64,000 nucleotides of DNA from an uncultured Bacteroidales bacterium (GTDB lineage: Bacteria > Bacteroidota > Bacteroidia > Bacteroidales > UBA932): contig CALUST010000032.1 of assembly GCA_944323505.1 (NCBI GenBank), positions 1-64,000 on the forward strand, read 5' to 3'. Numbering within the stretch: position 1 is the stretch's first letter; each line of letters begins with the position of its first letter. Below, in pieces: positions 36,705 to 45,786 of the stretch. The notes beneath the pieces are model-generated. The model searched no databases, was not told where the DNA came from, and saw nothing but the letters and a program-made list of their open reading frames with translations. Made by a program: the position numbers and the translations under genes.

Positions 36705-37373
36705 ATGGACGTCAGGATTGAAGAAAGCTGGAAAGCAGCCCTAAGGGACGAGTTTGAAAAGCCGTACTTTGAAAATCTGGTACGGTATCTCCATGAGGAG
36801 AAAGCCTCCGGGAAGACAATCTATCCTCCAGGAAGACAGATTTTCAAGGCATTTGAACTCACGCCGGCAAGCAAGGTGAAAGTCGTGATTCTCGGTCAGG
36901 ACCCATATCACGGAGCGGGTCAGGCTATGGGGCTTTCATTCTCGGTGCCGGACAACATGCCGGCTCCCCCGTCCCTGAAAAACATCTTCAAGGAAATCCA
37001 TGACGACCTCGGCATCACGATGAGCGGACGTCCCTGCCTTGAGAACTGGGCAAGGCAGGGAGTGCTCCTGCTGAACGCGATACTGACCGTCCGTGCCGGA
37101 GAGGCAGCCTCACACAGCAGGATAGGCTGGACGGAATTCACAGATGCCGTCATAAAGTACATTTCGGACAATCTGGACGGTATCGTGTTCCTGCTCTGGG
37201 GCAATTTCGCCAGAAGCAAGAAAAGCCTCATCGACACATCCCGTCACCATGTGCTGGAGGCGGCTCACCCGTCACCGCTCGCAGGCGGGGCATTCTTCGG
37301 CTGCAGGCATTTCTCCAGGACAAATGAGATACTTGCCGCAGAAGGCAGGACACCGATTGACTGGCAACTATAA
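36705..37373 (+). CDS. ung: Uracil-DNA glycosylase
   Basis: 222 residues. It removes uracil from DNA in base-excision repair. Signatures: KVVILGQDPYHGAGQAMGLS with the catalytic Asp, LLLNAILTVRAGEAASH, LLWGNFARSKK, and HPSPLAGGAFFGCRHFS near the end. All UDG family-1 motifs are in order. It follows lon by 15 bp. Confidence 0.96.
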   Translation: MDVRIEESWKAALRDEFEKPYFENLVRYLHEEKASGKTIYPPGRQIFKAFELTPASKVKVVILGQDPYHGAGQAMGLSFSVPDNMPAPPSLKNIFKEIHDDLGITMSGRPCLENWARQGVLLLNAILTVRAGEAASHSRIGWTEFTDAVIKYISDNLDGIVFLLWGNFARSKKSLIDTSRHHVLEAAHPSPLAGGAFFGCRHFSRTNEILAAEGRTPIDWQL

Positions 37374-37382
37374 AAGACATAT

Positions 37383-37895
37383 ATGATGAAGACCAAAGCA
37401 TTGTTCCCAGGCTCTTTCGACCCGTTCACTGCGGGACATCTGAACATATTGAAGCGCGCACTGACCATGTTCGATGAAGTGACAGTGGCAATCGGGGTGA
37501 ACATCGACAAACGCGGATTCTTCCCGACCGATGTCAAGATGGACATCATCAGACAGGCTACAAGGGGGCTTGAGGGCGTGGACGTCATCTTCTACGACAA
37601 TCTCACGGTAGACACCTGCAGGGAACTCGGCATCAGGCACATCGTCAGAGGCGTGAGGAACATGATAGACTTCGAGACTGAAAGGTCGATAGCGGATGCC
37701 AACAGGAGACTGGCACCTGAGATAGAGACCATCATCATCCCTACAGCCCAGGAATATGCCCATATATCATCTACCGCAGTAAGGGACATCCTGAAACATC
37801 ACGGGGACACATCCCTGTTCATCCCGGAAGGAGTGGACCTGCACAGTCTGGTCAGGCAGGACGGCAAGAATGCCGACACGGGGGCGGGGCTATGA
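37383..37895 (+). CDS. coaD: Phosphopantetheine adenylyltransferase
   Basis: 170 residues. It adenylylates 4'-phosphopantetheine in coenzyme A synthesis. Nucleotidyl-transferase motif LFPGSFDPFTAGHLNILKRA near the start and the ISSTAVRDI motif (YAHISSTAVRDILKHHGDT) near residue 127 (ATP-binding). RGVRNMIDFETERSIADAN is also conserved. It overlaps the next gene by 4 bp (ATGA). An alternative start is ATG 37386. Confidence 0.96.
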   Translation: MMKTKALFPGSFDPFTAGHLNILKRALTMFDEVTVAIGVNIDKRGFFPTDVKMDIIRQATRGLEGVDVIFYDNLTVDTCRELGIRHIVRGVRNMIDFETERSIADANRRLAPEIETIIIPTAQEYAHISSTAVRDILKHHGDTSLFIPEGVDLHSLVRQDGKNADTGAGL

Positions 37896-39415
37896 AATCC
37901 GGTCTCTGCACATTGGTACTGCTGACGGTCCTGTCCCTCTCAGCATGGGCATATCCCGCCGACACACTTGATGCCGGGACAGAAAAGATGCTGCGCTCAA
38001 GACTGGCTGAATATCTGGATGCCCTGAAGACAGAGCCGGCAGCCGTGCAGAACATGGAGGTCGACTTCATCATAAACAGCTGCACCGACTCAGTCATCAG
38101 GCAGAAGACCGCCCTCATAATTTTTGACTATTTCCTCAACTCCCGCATCATGGGTGCGGAATCCGTGGCCGTGCATCTGTGCGACAACTGGTTCATCCCA
38201 GGCAAGATACAGATGAGAAGCCCTGATGAACTCCTTGCCGCCAGGATATTTGCAGAGTTCAACAGGAGTTCCCTCATCGGGATGCCAGCCCCTGAACTCG
38301 CACTGGAAGACACCACAGGCTCGGCTGCCGTACTTTTCCCGGCACATCCGGTGAGAGGACATGGCAGGACGGACGGAAGATTCAGCATCCTGTATTTCTA
38401 CGACACTGACTGCGCCAAATGCAAGATGGAGTCAATCATGCTCAGGAACATACTGGACAATGACGACTTCCCAGCCGATTTCTATGCGATATACACCGGC
38501 AGCGACAAGGAAGGATGGCTCAGATACATCGACAGCAGCCTGACCCTGTCGGCGACGAAGACCAGGACAATACATCTTTGGGACCCGGATTTCACATCAG
38601 GCCTTCAGATGAAATACGGCGTGCTGGAGACTCCGAGACTGTTTCTGGTGGCTCCGGACGGGAGCATCGCCGGCCGCGGGCTGGACAGCATGGCCCTGGA
38701 ACAGCTGCTGAAGGCTCTTCTTGCCCCGAAAGAACTTGAATACGGATCCAAAGAGTCAGAGGCATTCTATGAAGGGATATTCAGCAGAGACAGCATCGGA
38801 TGTGAAGACGTGAAGGAAGCCGCCGGACATATAGCGGCCAGGACCCTTAAAGAAGCTCGTGACACCCTGCTCTTCAAGCAGATGGCCGGAGACCTGCTCT
38901 ACTATCTCTCGGGAAAACGGGAACTGGCGTTCAAATGCGGGACGGAATACCTTGTCAGGAATCTGATTCTCGGGCGGGACGACATCTGGGACACGGCAGA
39001 TGACACTCTCAAGATAGTGCAGTTCGCTGAAATCTCTGAAGAACTTCTCGGAAGGGCGGCCATCGGCAGCAAAGTCCCGGACATCAGACTCCATGCGACG
39101 CTCAAGACAGCCGGCAAGACAAGACAGGGAGAATTCCGCCTCGGGAGGCTTCATAGGGAGACAGTGATCATTTTCCATACGGAAGGTTGTGCAATATGCA
39201 AGGCAGAACTTGCCGCGGCAGACTCCCTTCTCGCAAAGATGGACAAAAGACAAAGAAATACAGCCGTCCTGCTTGTGGACATGGACGAGATTCTTGTCTC
39301 ATATCCTGCCATTGCAGAACAGCTGTTCAATACTTTTGACCTGACAAGCCTGCCATACATCATACGCATAGACAGGAAAGGCACGGTCATCGGAAAGTAT
39401 ATCAGCCTTATTTGA
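37892..39415 (+). CDS. Secreted DUF5106 / thioredoxin-like protein with two CxxC sites
   Basis: 507 residues. Signal peptide (LCTLVLLTVLSLSAWA). DUF5106 at about 30-140, then a thioredoxin fold (LYFYDTDCAKCKMESIMLR, CAKC near residue 172). A second thioredoxin-like region near the C-terminus has IIFHTEGCAICKAELAAADS (CAIC near residue 432). Two redox-active sites in one periplasmic protein suggest disulfide reductase or isomerase activity; the partners are unknown. Translationally coupled to coaD. Its stop overlaps the convergent gene by 8 bp. Confidence 0.7.
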   Translation: MKSGLCTLVLLTVLSLSAWAYPADTLDAGTEKMLRSRLAEYLDALKTEPAAVQNMEVDFIINSCTDSVIRQKTALIIFDYFLNSRIMGAESVAVHLCDNWFIPGKIQMRSPDELLAARIFAEFNRSSLIGMPAPELALEDTTGSAAVLFPAHPVRGHGRTDGRFSILYFYDTDCAKCKMESIMLRNILDNDDFPADFYAIYTGSDKEGWLRYIDSSLTLSATKTRTIHLWDPDFTSGLQMKYGVLETPRLFLVAPDGSIAGRGLDSMALEQLLKALLAPKELEYGSKESEAFYEGIFSRDSIGCEDVKEAAGHIAARTLKEARDTLLFKQMAGDLLYYLSGKRELAFKCGTEYLVRNLILGRDDIWDTADDTLKIVQFAEISEELLGRAAIGSKVPDIRLHATLKTAGKTRQGEFRLGRLHRETVIIFHTEGCAICKAELAAADSLLAKMDKRQRNTAVLLVDMDEILVSYPAIAEQLFNTFDLTSLPYIIRIDRKGTVIGKYISLI

Positions 39416-40022
39416 ATCTCAGGGTGACGAATGCCCTGAAACCGGACATATCGCATGCATACGCCCCCTCACCGAGGAAATTCTTGTAACTGCAGTTTCC
39501 GAACCTGTACTCGGCACCGACTCCGATTATTCCCCAGGACACCATGCCTCCTGTGACAAACATTGTGGCATAGTTACCTCCCAGAGACATGGAATCCCCT
39601 CCTGTCCTGTACTGGAGAGAGAATGTAGGGGCATAACGGAAATATGCGTTGATATTGAGTTTACCCACCGGATTAAGGGCGACGGACGGTCCCACGTGCA
39701 GGGAATACTCCAACTGGTGGAACGGATATTTGGCATCCCCGAGCCTCTGGGTGAAATTGCTGTAATTCAGGTCAACCCATGTGGCATCGAGTCCGAATTT
39801 CATCAGTCCGAGAACCGGCTTGCTGTGGAAAAAGAATGTACGGCCACTGTAGAAAGCCGCCCCGAAATTGGCCTTTTCCTTCCCTCCGTACACAGGATCT
39901 TTGAGAGTCATCCCCGAATAACTGAAGTTCCTGTATTTCCTGCGGAAATCCTCTCCGTCCGCATCTGTCACTGCCACAATGAAAAACAGTGCAGGAATCA
40001 TCAAAAACAGAATCTTTTTCAT
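39408..40022 (-). CDS. Outer-membrane beta-barrel protein of unknown function
   Basis: 204 residues. Signal peptide MKKILFLMIPALFFIVAVTD. The rest is beta-rich with alternating hydrophobic residues and ends in a typical barrel C-terminus (FRAFVTLRFK). FKLDATWVDLNYSNFTQ-like stretches suggest an eight- to ten-strand barrel. No specific family recognised. Downstream of lnt on the same strand, about 70 bp away. Confidence 0.6.
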   Translation of the reverse strand: MKKILFLMIPALFFIVAVTDADGEDFRRKYRNFSYSGMTLKDPVYGGKEKANFGAAFYSGRTFFFHSKPVLGLMKFGLDATWVDLNYSNFTQRLGDAKYPFHQLEYSLHVGPSVALNPVGKLNINAYFRYAPTFSLQYRTGGDSMSLGGNYATMFVTGGMVSWGIIGVGAEYRFGNCSYKNFLGEGAYACDMSGFRAFVTLRFK

Positions 40023-40092
40023 AGACGATTAATTTTCATTCAACTTGATAATCCATACAAATATAATAAAAATAAGCAAAACAGACAGACTG

Positions 40093-41811
40093 TCATCTTG
40101 ATATGAACATCCTCACCACAAGGGCGAGAAGGAGCAGGACGAAAATGAACGACGCCAGACGTCCCGTTATGTCCCCGTGGCGGACATAGAATGTCTCCCT
40201 GTCATTGAGATTGACGACGCCCCGGATAGTCTCAGGCTGCCACCAGGATGTATGCGTGACAATATCCCCGCGCTGGTTGATGATGGCGGAAATGCCCGTA
40301 TTTGCACTGCGCGCTATATCACGCCTCGTCTCAATCGCCCTCAATGAGGCATACGACAGATGCTGCCGGTATCCCGGGGTATCCTTCCACCATGCATCAT
40401 TGGTGATGATGGTCATAAACCTGGCTCCCGCCTTGACATATTCCGCGAAATATTCTCCATAGACAGACTCGTAGCATACGGCACATCCGACAGGCACAGT
40501 CCTCCGCACCTCCACAGACTCTCCGCCGGGAGCGGCCAGGGAGTCCTGCACATGGCAGTAGGAGCGGCAGTCCAGCAGAGACACCTCCTCCTGCCCCACA
40601 CACCTGCCCATCACTCCTCCGAGCAGATCGTCCACTTTGCAGAAGAATGCCGGATACGGGGTCATCTCGACAGCAGGCACGAGCCTGCTCTTATGGTAGA
40701 TGCCATATCTCCCCGTACCGTCAGTCACCAGGGCGGAATTGTGCGACTCGTACCATCTGTCCCTTATTCTTCTGGCTGTATGGGACGGAGCCACAGGCCC
40801 GTCATAATACGTATAGGATGATGCCCCGAATATCATATTCACATCCGGATAATCCTCCAGGAAAGAAGAGAATGTCCTGAATGTCCTGCCTGCCGGGATG
40901 TTGTTGGTGATGACATCGCTTGTGAAAGTCTCCGGAGCGAGAACGAGGAGCGGCTCATGCACATCCATATGCCCTGACGTATCCGCAAGCCTGTCAGACA
41001 GCGAATTGCGCATCTGGCTGAGCAGGATCCCGTTCTGCTCTTCCTGGGACATAGCCCGGAACTTGTTGTACGGGCCAATGTTCGGCTGCAGTATCAGCAC
41101 CTCCATAGGATCGGACGTCTCCTCATAATTCTCATACATCACCTTGGATGCGACCAAAGGACCGGCAATGACAATCAACAGCCCGGCGACCGAGGCAATC
41201 TTGGCCTTGATATTCCATCTGAAAGCCCATCGGCCGTCCGACAATGCCACCATGATGCCGAAAATCATCAGATTGGAGACCCATATCCACAGTGAGCCTC
41301 CGAGCTGCCCCGTAAACTCATACCACTGGATGCACTCTATGCTCCTGGCAAACGAGTTGCCGAGCACAAGCCATGGCCATGAAATCTGCGCATCGAAATA
41401 CACACGTTCCCAGGCAATCCACGTGGCTGCGAGGAATACATACGGCAGAATCCCTCTGAAAAACTTCTTGCTGAATCTGAACAGGCCGAATATCACGGAC
41501 ATCTGGAAGGCATTGGCAAAAATCGCGAACAGCCCGCCACCTGCCGTGGCATTGCACACCCAGAACGTGGTGGCGGCATTCCACAGGACGAATGCGCTGT
41601 AATGATATATCCATCCGCGGCGCATCCCCGAAAGCGACACAATCCTCTCCATCATCAGGAGAGGGACAATGCCGAAAAGGGAGAAGAAACCGCAATGCGG
41701 GACAAGGAACGGGACCGACATCAGCCCTGCGAACAGCAGGACAAGAATCCACACAAGGAGTACCGGGCCTCTCTGTGTCTCATGGGATGCTCTGGAAGGA
41801 TAACGTTTCAT
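40093..41811 (-). CDS. lnt: Apolipoprotein N-acyltransferase
   Basis: 572 residues, slightly longer than the usual 500-540. Six or seven N-terminal membrane helices (about 18-200), then a nitrilase domain with the catalytic triad: Glu in LVLAPETFTSDVITN, Lys in GIYHKSRLVPAVEMTPY, Cys in GCAVCYESVYGEYF. It adds the third acyl chain to lipoproteins in the inner membrane, which fits the many lipoproteins in this window. A -7 element lies about 37 bp upstream. Confidence 0.95.
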   Translation of the reverse strand: MKRYPSRASHETQRGPVLLVWILVLLFAGLMSVPFLVPHCGFFSLFGIVPLLMMERIVSLSGMRRGWIYHYSAFVLWNAATTFWVCNATAGGGLFAIFANAFQMSVIFGLFRFSKKFFRGILPYVFLAATWIAWERVYFDAQISWPWLVLGNSFARSIECIQWYEFTGQLGGSLWIWVSNLMIFGIMVALSDGRWAFRWNIKAKIASVAGLLIVIAGPLVASKVMYENYEETSDPMEVLILQPNIGPYNKFRAMSQEEQNGILLSQMRNSLSDRLADTSGHMDVHEPLLVLAPETFTSDVITNNIPAGRTFRTFSSFLEDYPDVNMIFGASSYTYYDGPVAPSHTARRIRDRWYESHNSALVTDGTGRYGIYHKSRLVPAVEMTPYPAFFCKVDDLLGGVMGRCVGQEEVSLLDCRSYCHVQDSLAAPGGESVEVRRTVPVGCAVCYESVYGEYFAEYVKAGARFMTIITNDAWWKDTPGYRQHLSYASLRAIETRRDIARSANTGISAIINQRGDIVTHTSWWQPETIRGVVNLNDRETFYVRHGDITGRLASFIFVLLLLALVVRMFISR

Positions 41812-41847
41812 CTGGAATATGATATAGTCCGCCAGGCGGAATCATCG

Positions 41848-41855
41848 CAAATATA
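41848..41855 (-). promoter_or_regulatory. -7 element for lnt
   Basis: TATATTTG on the minus strand; no TTTG at 19-21 nt upstream. Divergent from the LysE-type gene. Confidence 0.45.
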
Positions 41856-41900
41856 AATCATATTGTACAAATATCGGTAGCAGACATCACAAAAATTTCT

Positions 41901-41908
41901 TAAGTTTG
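41901..41908 (+). promoter_or_regulatory. -7 element for the LysE-type gene
   Basis: TAAGTTTG, 20 bp before the ATG. No -33 at standard distance. Confidence 0.45.
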
Positions 41909-41927
41909 CGGGGATATAGGAAGATTT

Positions 41928-42581
41928 ATGCTGATCAACATATTGAAAGCGTTTCTCATCGGAATCTGCGCTTCAGCCCCGATAGGACCGATTGCCATAC
42001 TTGTGATACAGAAGTCCTTGAGCAAAGGGCACAAGGCCGGGTTCATCACCGGGATGGGAGCATGTCTCGTTGACACGCTGTTCTCCATCATTGCCATCTT
42101 CTTCCTTGCAATAGCCCAGAAGTTCCTGAATGACAACAAGGAACTCATACTCATTGCCGGCGGTGCTGTCGTCGCCGTCCTTGGCATCTTCATGACCAGA
42201 TCGGACCCGTTCAGGAAGATGAAGGCCGACAGCTACAGTTCCTCCGTGATGATGAAGGATTTCATGCAGGCCATCGTGATGGGACTGTCCAATCCGGGAG
42301 CCATACTGGTGATTTTCGGCCTGTTTGCATTCTTCGGCATCGGTGCATCCGGAGAGCCTCACGACTGGAAACTCACGCCCATCATCATCTCCGTCAGCCT
42401 CGGTGCCGCTGCCTACTGGTTCGCGTTCACCGGCATCCTCAGCCATTTCAGGAAAAAGTTCAAGATATCTTCCCTGCTGTGGATAAGCAGGTTCACAGGA
42501 ATAATAGTGATAATAATAGGTATCGCCCTGCTCGGCGAAGGCCTGTTCAGAGTGGTATTCCTCGACATACCGCTATGGTGA
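41928..42581 (+). CDS. LysE/RhtB-type amino-acid exporter
   Basis: 217 residues, about six membrane helices. The N-terminal ICASAPIGPIAILVIQKSLS, with Pro and Gly in the first helix, is the LysE-family signature; GHKAGFITGMGACLVDTLFS follows. It probably exports an amino acid or similar small molecule; substrate not determinable. Divergent from lnt. Confidence 0.82.
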   Translation: MLINILKAFLIGICASAPIGPIAILVIQKSLSKGHKAGFITGMGACLVDTLFSIIAIFFLAIAQKFLNDNKELILIAGGAVVAVLGIFMTRSDPFRKMKADSYSSSVMMKDFMQAIVMGLSNPGAILVIFGLFAFFGIGASGEPHDWKLTPIIISVSLGAAAYWFAFTGILSHFRKKFKISSLLWISRFTGIIVIIIGIALLGEGLFRVVFLDIPLW

Positions 42582-42628
42582 CAACTGCCGTCCGCTATCA
42601 TCAGGGTATCATATTTTGGAGATATTAA

Positions 42629-42659
42629 TTGCTTAAAATCAAAACTGCACCTAAATTTG
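42629..42659 (+). promoter_or_regulatory. Promoter of the DUF362 gene
   Basis: TTG (42629-42631), 20 nt, TAAATTTG (42652-42659): full Bacteroides-type promoter 21 bp before the ATG. Confidence 0.7.
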
Positions 42660-42679
42660 CAGCCTAAAATCCCGATATC

Positions 42680-43819
42680 ATGGAAAGCAGCAAAGTTTAC
42701 TTCACCGACCTCAGAACCGCTCCAGGCAATGACCTGATGACCAAACTGGTACGTCTCGTCAAAAGAGCCGGGATAGAGACCGTCGACTTCAAGGACAAAT
42801 TCACCGCGGTCAAGATACATTTCGGCGAACCAGGCAATCTGGCATACATCAGGCCCAACTATGCGGCAAAGATTGTTGATCTTGTGAGAAGCCTCGGAGG
42901 AAAGGTCTTCCTCACTGACAGCAACACCCTCTATTCCGGAGGCAGGTCAAATGCCGTGGACCATCTGCACGCTGCCATGGACAACGGCTTCAACCCCATC
43001 TCGGCCCATGCCGACGTCATCATAGCCGACGGACTGAAAGGGACGGACTACAAGGAGATCCCGCTCGACGGGGAATATTGCAAGGCCCCGAAGATCGGCG
43101 CCGCGATTGCCGACGCAGACATCATCATATCAATGAATCATTTCAAAGGACATGAGCAGACCGGGTTCGGAGGCGCACTGAAGAATCTGGGAATGGGCTC
43201 TGCAAGCGTAGGAGGGAAACTGGAACTCCATTCCTCATCACAGCCTGTCATCGACACGGACAAATGCATCGGCTGCCGCATCTGCGAAAAATACTGCCGT
43301 CATGACGCAGTCAAGGTGACGGACAGGAAGGCGGTGATAGACTATTCCAAATGTGTCGGATGCGGACAATGCGTGGCAGTATGCCAGCATGGAGGCGCAG
43401 TCGTAAAGGACTGGGACTCTTCGGAGACACTCAACTATAAAATCGCCGAATACGCGCTTGCAGTGGTGAAGGACAAGCCGTCATTCCATATCAACTTCAT
43501 AATGAACGTGTCACCGAACTGCGACTGCTGGAACCACAACGATGCGGCAATCATTCCGGACCTCGGCATCGCGGCATCGTTCGACCCTGTTGCCCTCGAC
43601 TGCGCCTGTGCAGACCTCGTCAAGGCCGCCCCTACGCTGGAGAAGAACGTGATTGCCGACCTGGACAAGAAGTCCGGACATGACTGCGGGCACAATCATC
43701 ATGAAGGGGAAGACAAGTTCCACATCGTGCATCCTGACACGAAATGGGAGGCAGGAGTCGAACACGGCGAAAAAATCGGACTCGGGCAGCGTGCATACAC
43801 GCTGGTCACAGTAAAATGA
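42680..43819 (+). CDS. DUF362 protein with a 2[4Fe-4S] ferredoxin domain
   Basis: 379 residues, no signal peptide. DUF362 regions (FTAVKIHFGEPGNLAYIRPN; ADIIISMNHFKGHEQTGFGG) surround a ferredoxin insert at about 195-240 with CIGCRICEKYC and CVGCGQCVAVCQ (eight Cys, two clusters). The C-terminal part has a His-rich stretch (KKSGHDCGHNHHEGEDKFH). Its function is not established; the clusters imply electron transfer. It is followed by the PASTA gene after 7 bp. Confidence 0.85.
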   Translation: MESSKVYFTDLRTAPGNDLMTKLVRLVKRAGIETVDFKDKFTAVKIHFGEPGNLAYIRPNYAAKIVDLVRSLGGKVFLTDSNTLYSGGRSNAVDHLHAAMDNGFNPISAHADVIIADGLKGTDYKEIPLDGEYCKAPKIGAAIADADIIISMNHFKGHEQTGFGGALKNLGMGSASVGGKLELHSSSQPVIDTDKCIGCRICEKYCRHDAVKVTDRKAVIDYSKCVGCGQCVAVCQHGGAVVKDWDSSETLNYKIAEYALAVVKDKPSFHINFIMNVSPNCDCWNHNDAAIIPDLGIAASFDPVALDCACADLVKAAPTLEKNVIADLDKKSGHDCGHNHHEGEDKFHIVHPDTKWEAGVEHGEKIGLGQRAYTLVTVK

Positions 43820-43826
43820 CCATAAT

Positions 43827-44666
43827 ATGGGAGCAAGGAAATTTTTCAGCAACTGGATAACATTGAACATCTTAGGCGCAATCGTACTGTTCGCCGTACT
43901 GATCTTCGGGGCCGACATCTTCCTGAAGACCGTGACAAAGCACAATCAGGAACTCTCCGTACCTGACCTGACAGGAATGACCGCCGCCGAGGCAGGACGG
44001 TATCTGGCTGCCAGAGGGATGAGATCCGAGGTCACGGACTCGGTATATATCAAGAGGATGGAGCGCGGAGTAGTTTACAGGCAGAATCCGGAGCCCGGGA
44101 GCCATGTCAAGAAAGGACGCCGCATATTACTCACTATCAATGCCGTGAATCCAAAGGAGGTGACAATGCCGAATCTCGTGGGATATTCAATGAGGCAGGC
44201 CAAGGCGGAACTGCTTTCAAGAGGGCTCAATCTCGGTTCGCTTATCTATGTGGAGGATATAGCCACCAACAATGTCCTGAAGCAACTGTACCTCAACAGG
44301 GAGATCAAGCCGGGAACGGAAGTCGAAAGCGGCACGCGAATCGACCTCGTGCTCGGTCTGAACAAGGCTGATGACATGACTTTCGTCCCTTATGTGACCG
44401 GGATGAAATACCTCACTGCAGTAAATACGGTGCAGGACAATTCACTCAATATCAAGAATCTGATATTCGATTACACGGTAAGCGACTATTCCGACTCCAT
44501 CAATGCCGTAGTATACAGGCAGATACCGGAAATATCGGAAGATCCGCTGCTCATGGGCACGGCCGTCACCCTCTACCTCACCACAGATACTACAAAGGTA
44601 CCTGAAAGGCCTGAGCCGTCAGACTCCACATTTGTTGAAGAACTGCCTTTTCAAGACATCCTATGA
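43827..44666 (+). CDS. PASTA-domain membrane protein
   Basis: 279 residues. One membrane helix at about 12-34 (LNILGAIVLFAVLIFGADIF). Three PASTA repeats follow, starting near LSVPDLTGMTAAEAGRYLAA, VTMPNLVGYSMRQAKAELLS and TFVPYVTGMKYLTAVNTVQD. PASTA domains bind peptidoglycan or beta-lactams; here there is no kinase domain. The tail is Pro- and acid-rich. It overlaps the RluD-type gene by 4 bp (ATGA), a conserved pairing in the phylum as far as I recall. Confidence 0.85.
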   Translation: MGARKFFSNWITLNILGAIVLFAVLIFGADIFLKTVTKHNQELSVPDLTGMTAAEAGRYLAARGMRSEVTDSVYIKRMERGVVYRQNPEPGSHVKKGRRILLTINAVNPKEVTMPNLVGYSMRQAKAELLSRGLNLGSLIYVEDIATNNVLKQLYLNREIKPGTEVESGTRIDLVLGLNKADDMTFVPYVTGMKYLTAVNTVQDNSLNIKNLIFDYTVSDYSDSINAVVYRQIPEISEDPLLMGTAVTLYLTTDTTKVPERPEPSDSTFVEELPFQDIL

Positions 44667-45763
44667 GCGACATTAACGAGTTTGTCCTTCATGAGGACGA
44701 CTGCATAGAAGACGTATATACGGAAGAAGAGCCTTGTGAAGACGAGGAACAGGAGATGTTCGAACATTTCCGTTTCGAACTTGACAAGGGACAGGCGCCG
44801 ATGAGGGTGGACAAATACCTGGCCACCCACATGGAGAACACATCAAGGCACCGCATCCAGCTCGCCATCAAGGAAGACTACATCAGGGTGAACGGCAAGG
44901 TGGCCAAAGCCAACTGCATTGTACGCCCCGGGGATGTCATCACATTCGTGATGCCGTACCAGAGACGCGGGTTGGAGATACTTCCCGAGAACATACCTCT
45001 CGACATCGTATATGAGGATGACGACCTGCTGGTGCTGAACAAGCCTGCAGGACTTGTCGTGCACCCGGGGCACGGTCACTTCTCCGGGACGCTAGTCAAC
45101 GCCCTCGCATACCATCTGGGCATCAGCCAGGGTCCGGATGCTGAAGATGAACGGATGGGGGTCCTCGTGCACCGCATAGACAAGGACACGTCCGGGCTGC
45201 TGGTTGTGGCCAAGACAGAGGAGGCCCAACTGGACCTCGCAAAACAATTCTTCGTCCACTCGATTGACAGGAGATATGTAGCCATCGTATGGGGCAATAT
45301 CAAGGAGGACGAAGGGATCATCACAGGCAACATCGGCCGTGATCCGAGCGACCGGATGCGCTTCAAGGTGTTCCCTGACGGAGAGCACGGGAAACACGCC
45401 GTCACACACTTCAAGGTGCTGGAACGGTTCGGTTATGTCACAGTGGTGGAATGCCGGCTTGAGACAGGGAGGACACATCAGATAAGGGTCCATTTCAACT
45501 ATATCGGCCATCCCCTGTTCAATGACGAAAGATATGACGGGGCAGAGATAAGAAAGGGCACCATATATGCCAAATACCGGCAGTTCATCGAAAACTGCTT
45601 CAGGCTCCTGCCCCGCCAGGCTCTCCATGCCAAGACACTGGGATTCATACACCCGAGGACAAAAGAGCAGATGTCATTCGACTCGCCTATCCCGGATGAT
45701 ATGCAGGCCCTGATTGACAAATGGAGAAAATACTCGCAGAATATGTCTCCGGAACTCGAATAA
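44663..45763 (+). CDS. RluD-type 23S rRNA pseudouridine synthase
   Basis: 366 residues. An acidic N-terminal extension (about 1-35) precedes an S4 domain (PMRVDKYLATHMENTSRHRI), then the catalytic domain with the conserved Asp in VHRIDKDTSGLLVVAK. LETGRTHQIRVHFNYIGHPL is also diagnostic. It isomerises uridines in 23S rRNA; target site by family (RluD-like). Overlaps the PASTA gene and is convergent with the large outer-membrane gene. Confidence 0.92.
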   Translation: MSDINEFVLHEDDCIEDVYTEEEPCEDEEQEMFEHFRFELDKGQAPMRVDKYLATHMENTSRHRIQLAIKEDYIRVNGKVAKANCIVRPGDVITFVMPYQRRGLEILPENIPLDIVYEDDDLLVLNKPAGLVVHPGHGHFSGTLVNALAYHLGISQGPDAEDERMGVLVHRIDKDTSGLLVVAKTEEAQLDLAKQFFVHSIDRRYVAIVWGNIKEDEGIITGNIGRDPSDRMRFKVFPDGEHGKHAVTHFKVLERFGYVTVVECRLETGRTHQIRVHFNYIGHPLFNDERYDGAEIRKGTIYAKYRQFIENCFRLLPRQALHAKTLGFIHPRTKEQMSFDSPIPDDMQALIDKWRKYSQNMSPELE

Positions 45764-45786
45764 GGCCATTGGCTCCTGAGGAAAGA

